64,000 bases of DNA, taken from assembly GCF_015832195.1 (NCBI RefSeq), contig NC_052018.1:58589666-58653665 (forward strand), in the 5' to 3' direction. A model generated the notes under the pieces. That model was not told where the DNA came from. It made no database searches and saw only the letters and a program-made list of their open reading frames with translations. This document shows, in pieces, positions 62,601-64,000 of the stretch. The position numbers and the translations under genes are program-made. Within the stretch, counting starts at the first letter, position 1; each line of letters starts with the position of its first letter. This DNA is from Motacilla alba alba (taxonomy: Eukaryota; Chordata; Aves; Passeriformes; Motacillidae).

Positions 62601-64000
62601 CTTCAGGACTCCCCCTGGGATTTATTCAACTGGAGGTCACTGAGTCCTGGCTCTCCCTTCCCACCTTTGGGAGTATGAGTAGGAACTTGCAGTAACAGAA
62701 TGTATTCAATCTATTAAAATGGCATAATAAGCTATTCCTGACCAAAAGGGGGGCACAGTAAGTCCTGCTGTGCCTCTAAAGATGTTCTATAAAGGGCAGA
62801 ATCACACTGAGCTTGTGAGAAGAAGGCTGCTTATAAGTGATCTGTTCTGAAGCCAAGAGTTGCAGTGCAGAATGCTGCCTGTGGGTTCTTGCAGAAAGCA
62901 GACTGGACAGTCACTCTTTGTCTTTAGTGTGTCCAGTCAAAAGTTTTTGAGTTGTAGAAATGAGAGCTTAAAGAAAATTTGTCTTTTAGGGTCAAGTCTG
63001 ACCTGTCTCGGACTGAAAGGACACCAAAGTGTTCCTGAGAGGGAGCAGTCCCCTGCAACAACATCCAATGCATTATCCTTGCCAGTCTTTATTTGAAAAG
63101 GATAATGTTATAAGCCTACCTGAAAGCAGAGGTTACAGGCCAGGAACAGTAGGATTGTGAGCCTTCCAAGTATGAATCACATCACAAGCAATTTTTCCCT
63201 GAAGGGAGAAAAGTAAGAAGGTAGATAAGGAAGATAATAATGACTGCTTCTTAAGGTGCAATTAACCAATAAGCATGTACATTTCTTCTATTTGAAGCAA
63301 AGATAATATTTCTTTCCCCTTTCCTGAAGTGACTTGTCCTAAGCTAAGGGCTGACTTAAAACAGAAGAATCTGTTCCAGGGTGCCAGTACTGAGGTGCCT
63401 CTGTCTGCAAGTCAGTCCTGCCTGGCACCTCTGCTCCCTTTTCATGGTGTGCTGGCTGCTCTCCATAGCCATCACTCAGGCTGCTCACTCTCCTTGCATC
63501 TTCAGCACCTGCTTTGGCCAAGTCCCACAGCTCAGATGCACTGTCATTATTATAGGGTTTGGGAATGACTGTTTGTACAGCACCATAAATTCAGGGGAAA
63601 CTCTTTAGTGGCTGCTAGAAAATTCTGAGCCTAGTCTCAGCTTGCATTCTCTGGCCTCTAATGTCTGCATCCCAGTCCTCGAGTTAATACCTGCTGTCTG
63701 GCACAGTGTTATTGGGGCTGCTCTTCAGTATGCTCTAGGAGTTACTCACCTTCCTCTATCTAATGAATACATTTTGCTTTTTCACAAAAATGCTCCACAA
63801 ATATGAGAGAACAGTACAGACAGAACAAACATGTTTCTAGGTGTCCCATGTATATATTTTGCTTATTCCCTCTTTGCTACACCAGTTGTCAACATAGTGT
63901 TCCTTCTTGTTTTAGATCCAAGCACTTCTTGAATTTTGAGAGGATCTATAAAGGTTTTGCATTTATTTCAGGCCTTATCCAGGAGTACAAGTATATCTCT
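59664..64000 (+). other. MYCT1: Probable MYCT1 intron, right part, to window end
   Basis: No exon was recognised, in particular none encoding the MYCT1 transmembrane and arginine-rich region, which would form a single long frame. A 32-bp tandem duplication sits at 60016-60074. The rest is unique-looking noncoding DNA with GC-richer patches around 62280-62680 and 63380-63540. The window ends without a gene boundary. Confidence 0.45.
60016..60074. repeat. Tandem duplication, 32-bp period
   Basis: TGATATGCTCTCATTGAGGG followed by TGCTGCT occurs twice, starting at 60016 and 60048, without differences in the shared part. A simple recent local duplication. Confidence 0.95.

Overview
This looks like a bird nuclear genome window. 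It is AT-rich and intron-like, and no long open frame is credible as a complete gene. It carries avian CR1 LINE fragments on both strands and two solo LTRs of kinds I associate with birds. The ERV load and the style of the ERVK-like LTR suggest a passerine, but that is inference.

Two genes are supported, each by one short terminal coding exon, and they diverge from each other. (1) SYNE1 (nesprin-1) is on the minus strand. Its start-codon exon lies at 17122-17387 and encodes the extreme N-terminus, with RDIANVMQQLQ matching the remembered RDIANVMQRLQ of nesprin-1. The exon has a good acceptor, a strong donor, a strong Kozak context and an in-frame upstream stop. A CpG island at about 25.8-26.6 kb is the probable promoter, with a noncoding first exon and a first intron of roughly 9 kb. 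The left 17 kb is then the next intron, and the actin-binding-domain exons should lie to the left of the window. (2) MYCT1 is on the plus strand. Its probable first coding exon ends at 43474 and encodes a start resembling the mammalian N-terminus (N-[ST]-T...WP..FW), followed by a GTAAGG donor. The large second exon was not found, so the rest of the window would be a first intron longer than 20 kb. The SYNE1-MYCT1 order and head-to-head orientation match my recollection of human 6q25, and the two assignments support each other.

Layout: 1-17121 SYNE1 intron; 17122-17387 SYNE1 start exon; 17388-about 26345 SYNE1 first intron, with a CR1 end, a perfect 38-nt fold-back and CpG-island shores; 25.8-26.6 kb CpG island with GC boxes and a 15-bp minisatellite; 26.6-43.2 kb intergenic, with two CR1 fragments (one internally deleted), a complete 661-bp solo LTR with a 6-bp target duplication, and another CR1 end; 43.2-43.5 kb MYCT1 first exon; 43.5-64 kb MYCT1 intron, with a CR1 end, a candidate CTCF site, an LTR-like segment and a minus-strand solo LTR.

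I found no bacterial-type operon, CRISPR array, tRNA, rRNA or clearly new gene system. The points most worth checking are the SYNE1 promoter and first-exon architecture, the in-frame extension upstream of the MYCT1 start, the perfect hairpin, and the retroelement structures. All family calls come from recognition of remembered sequence, not from searches.
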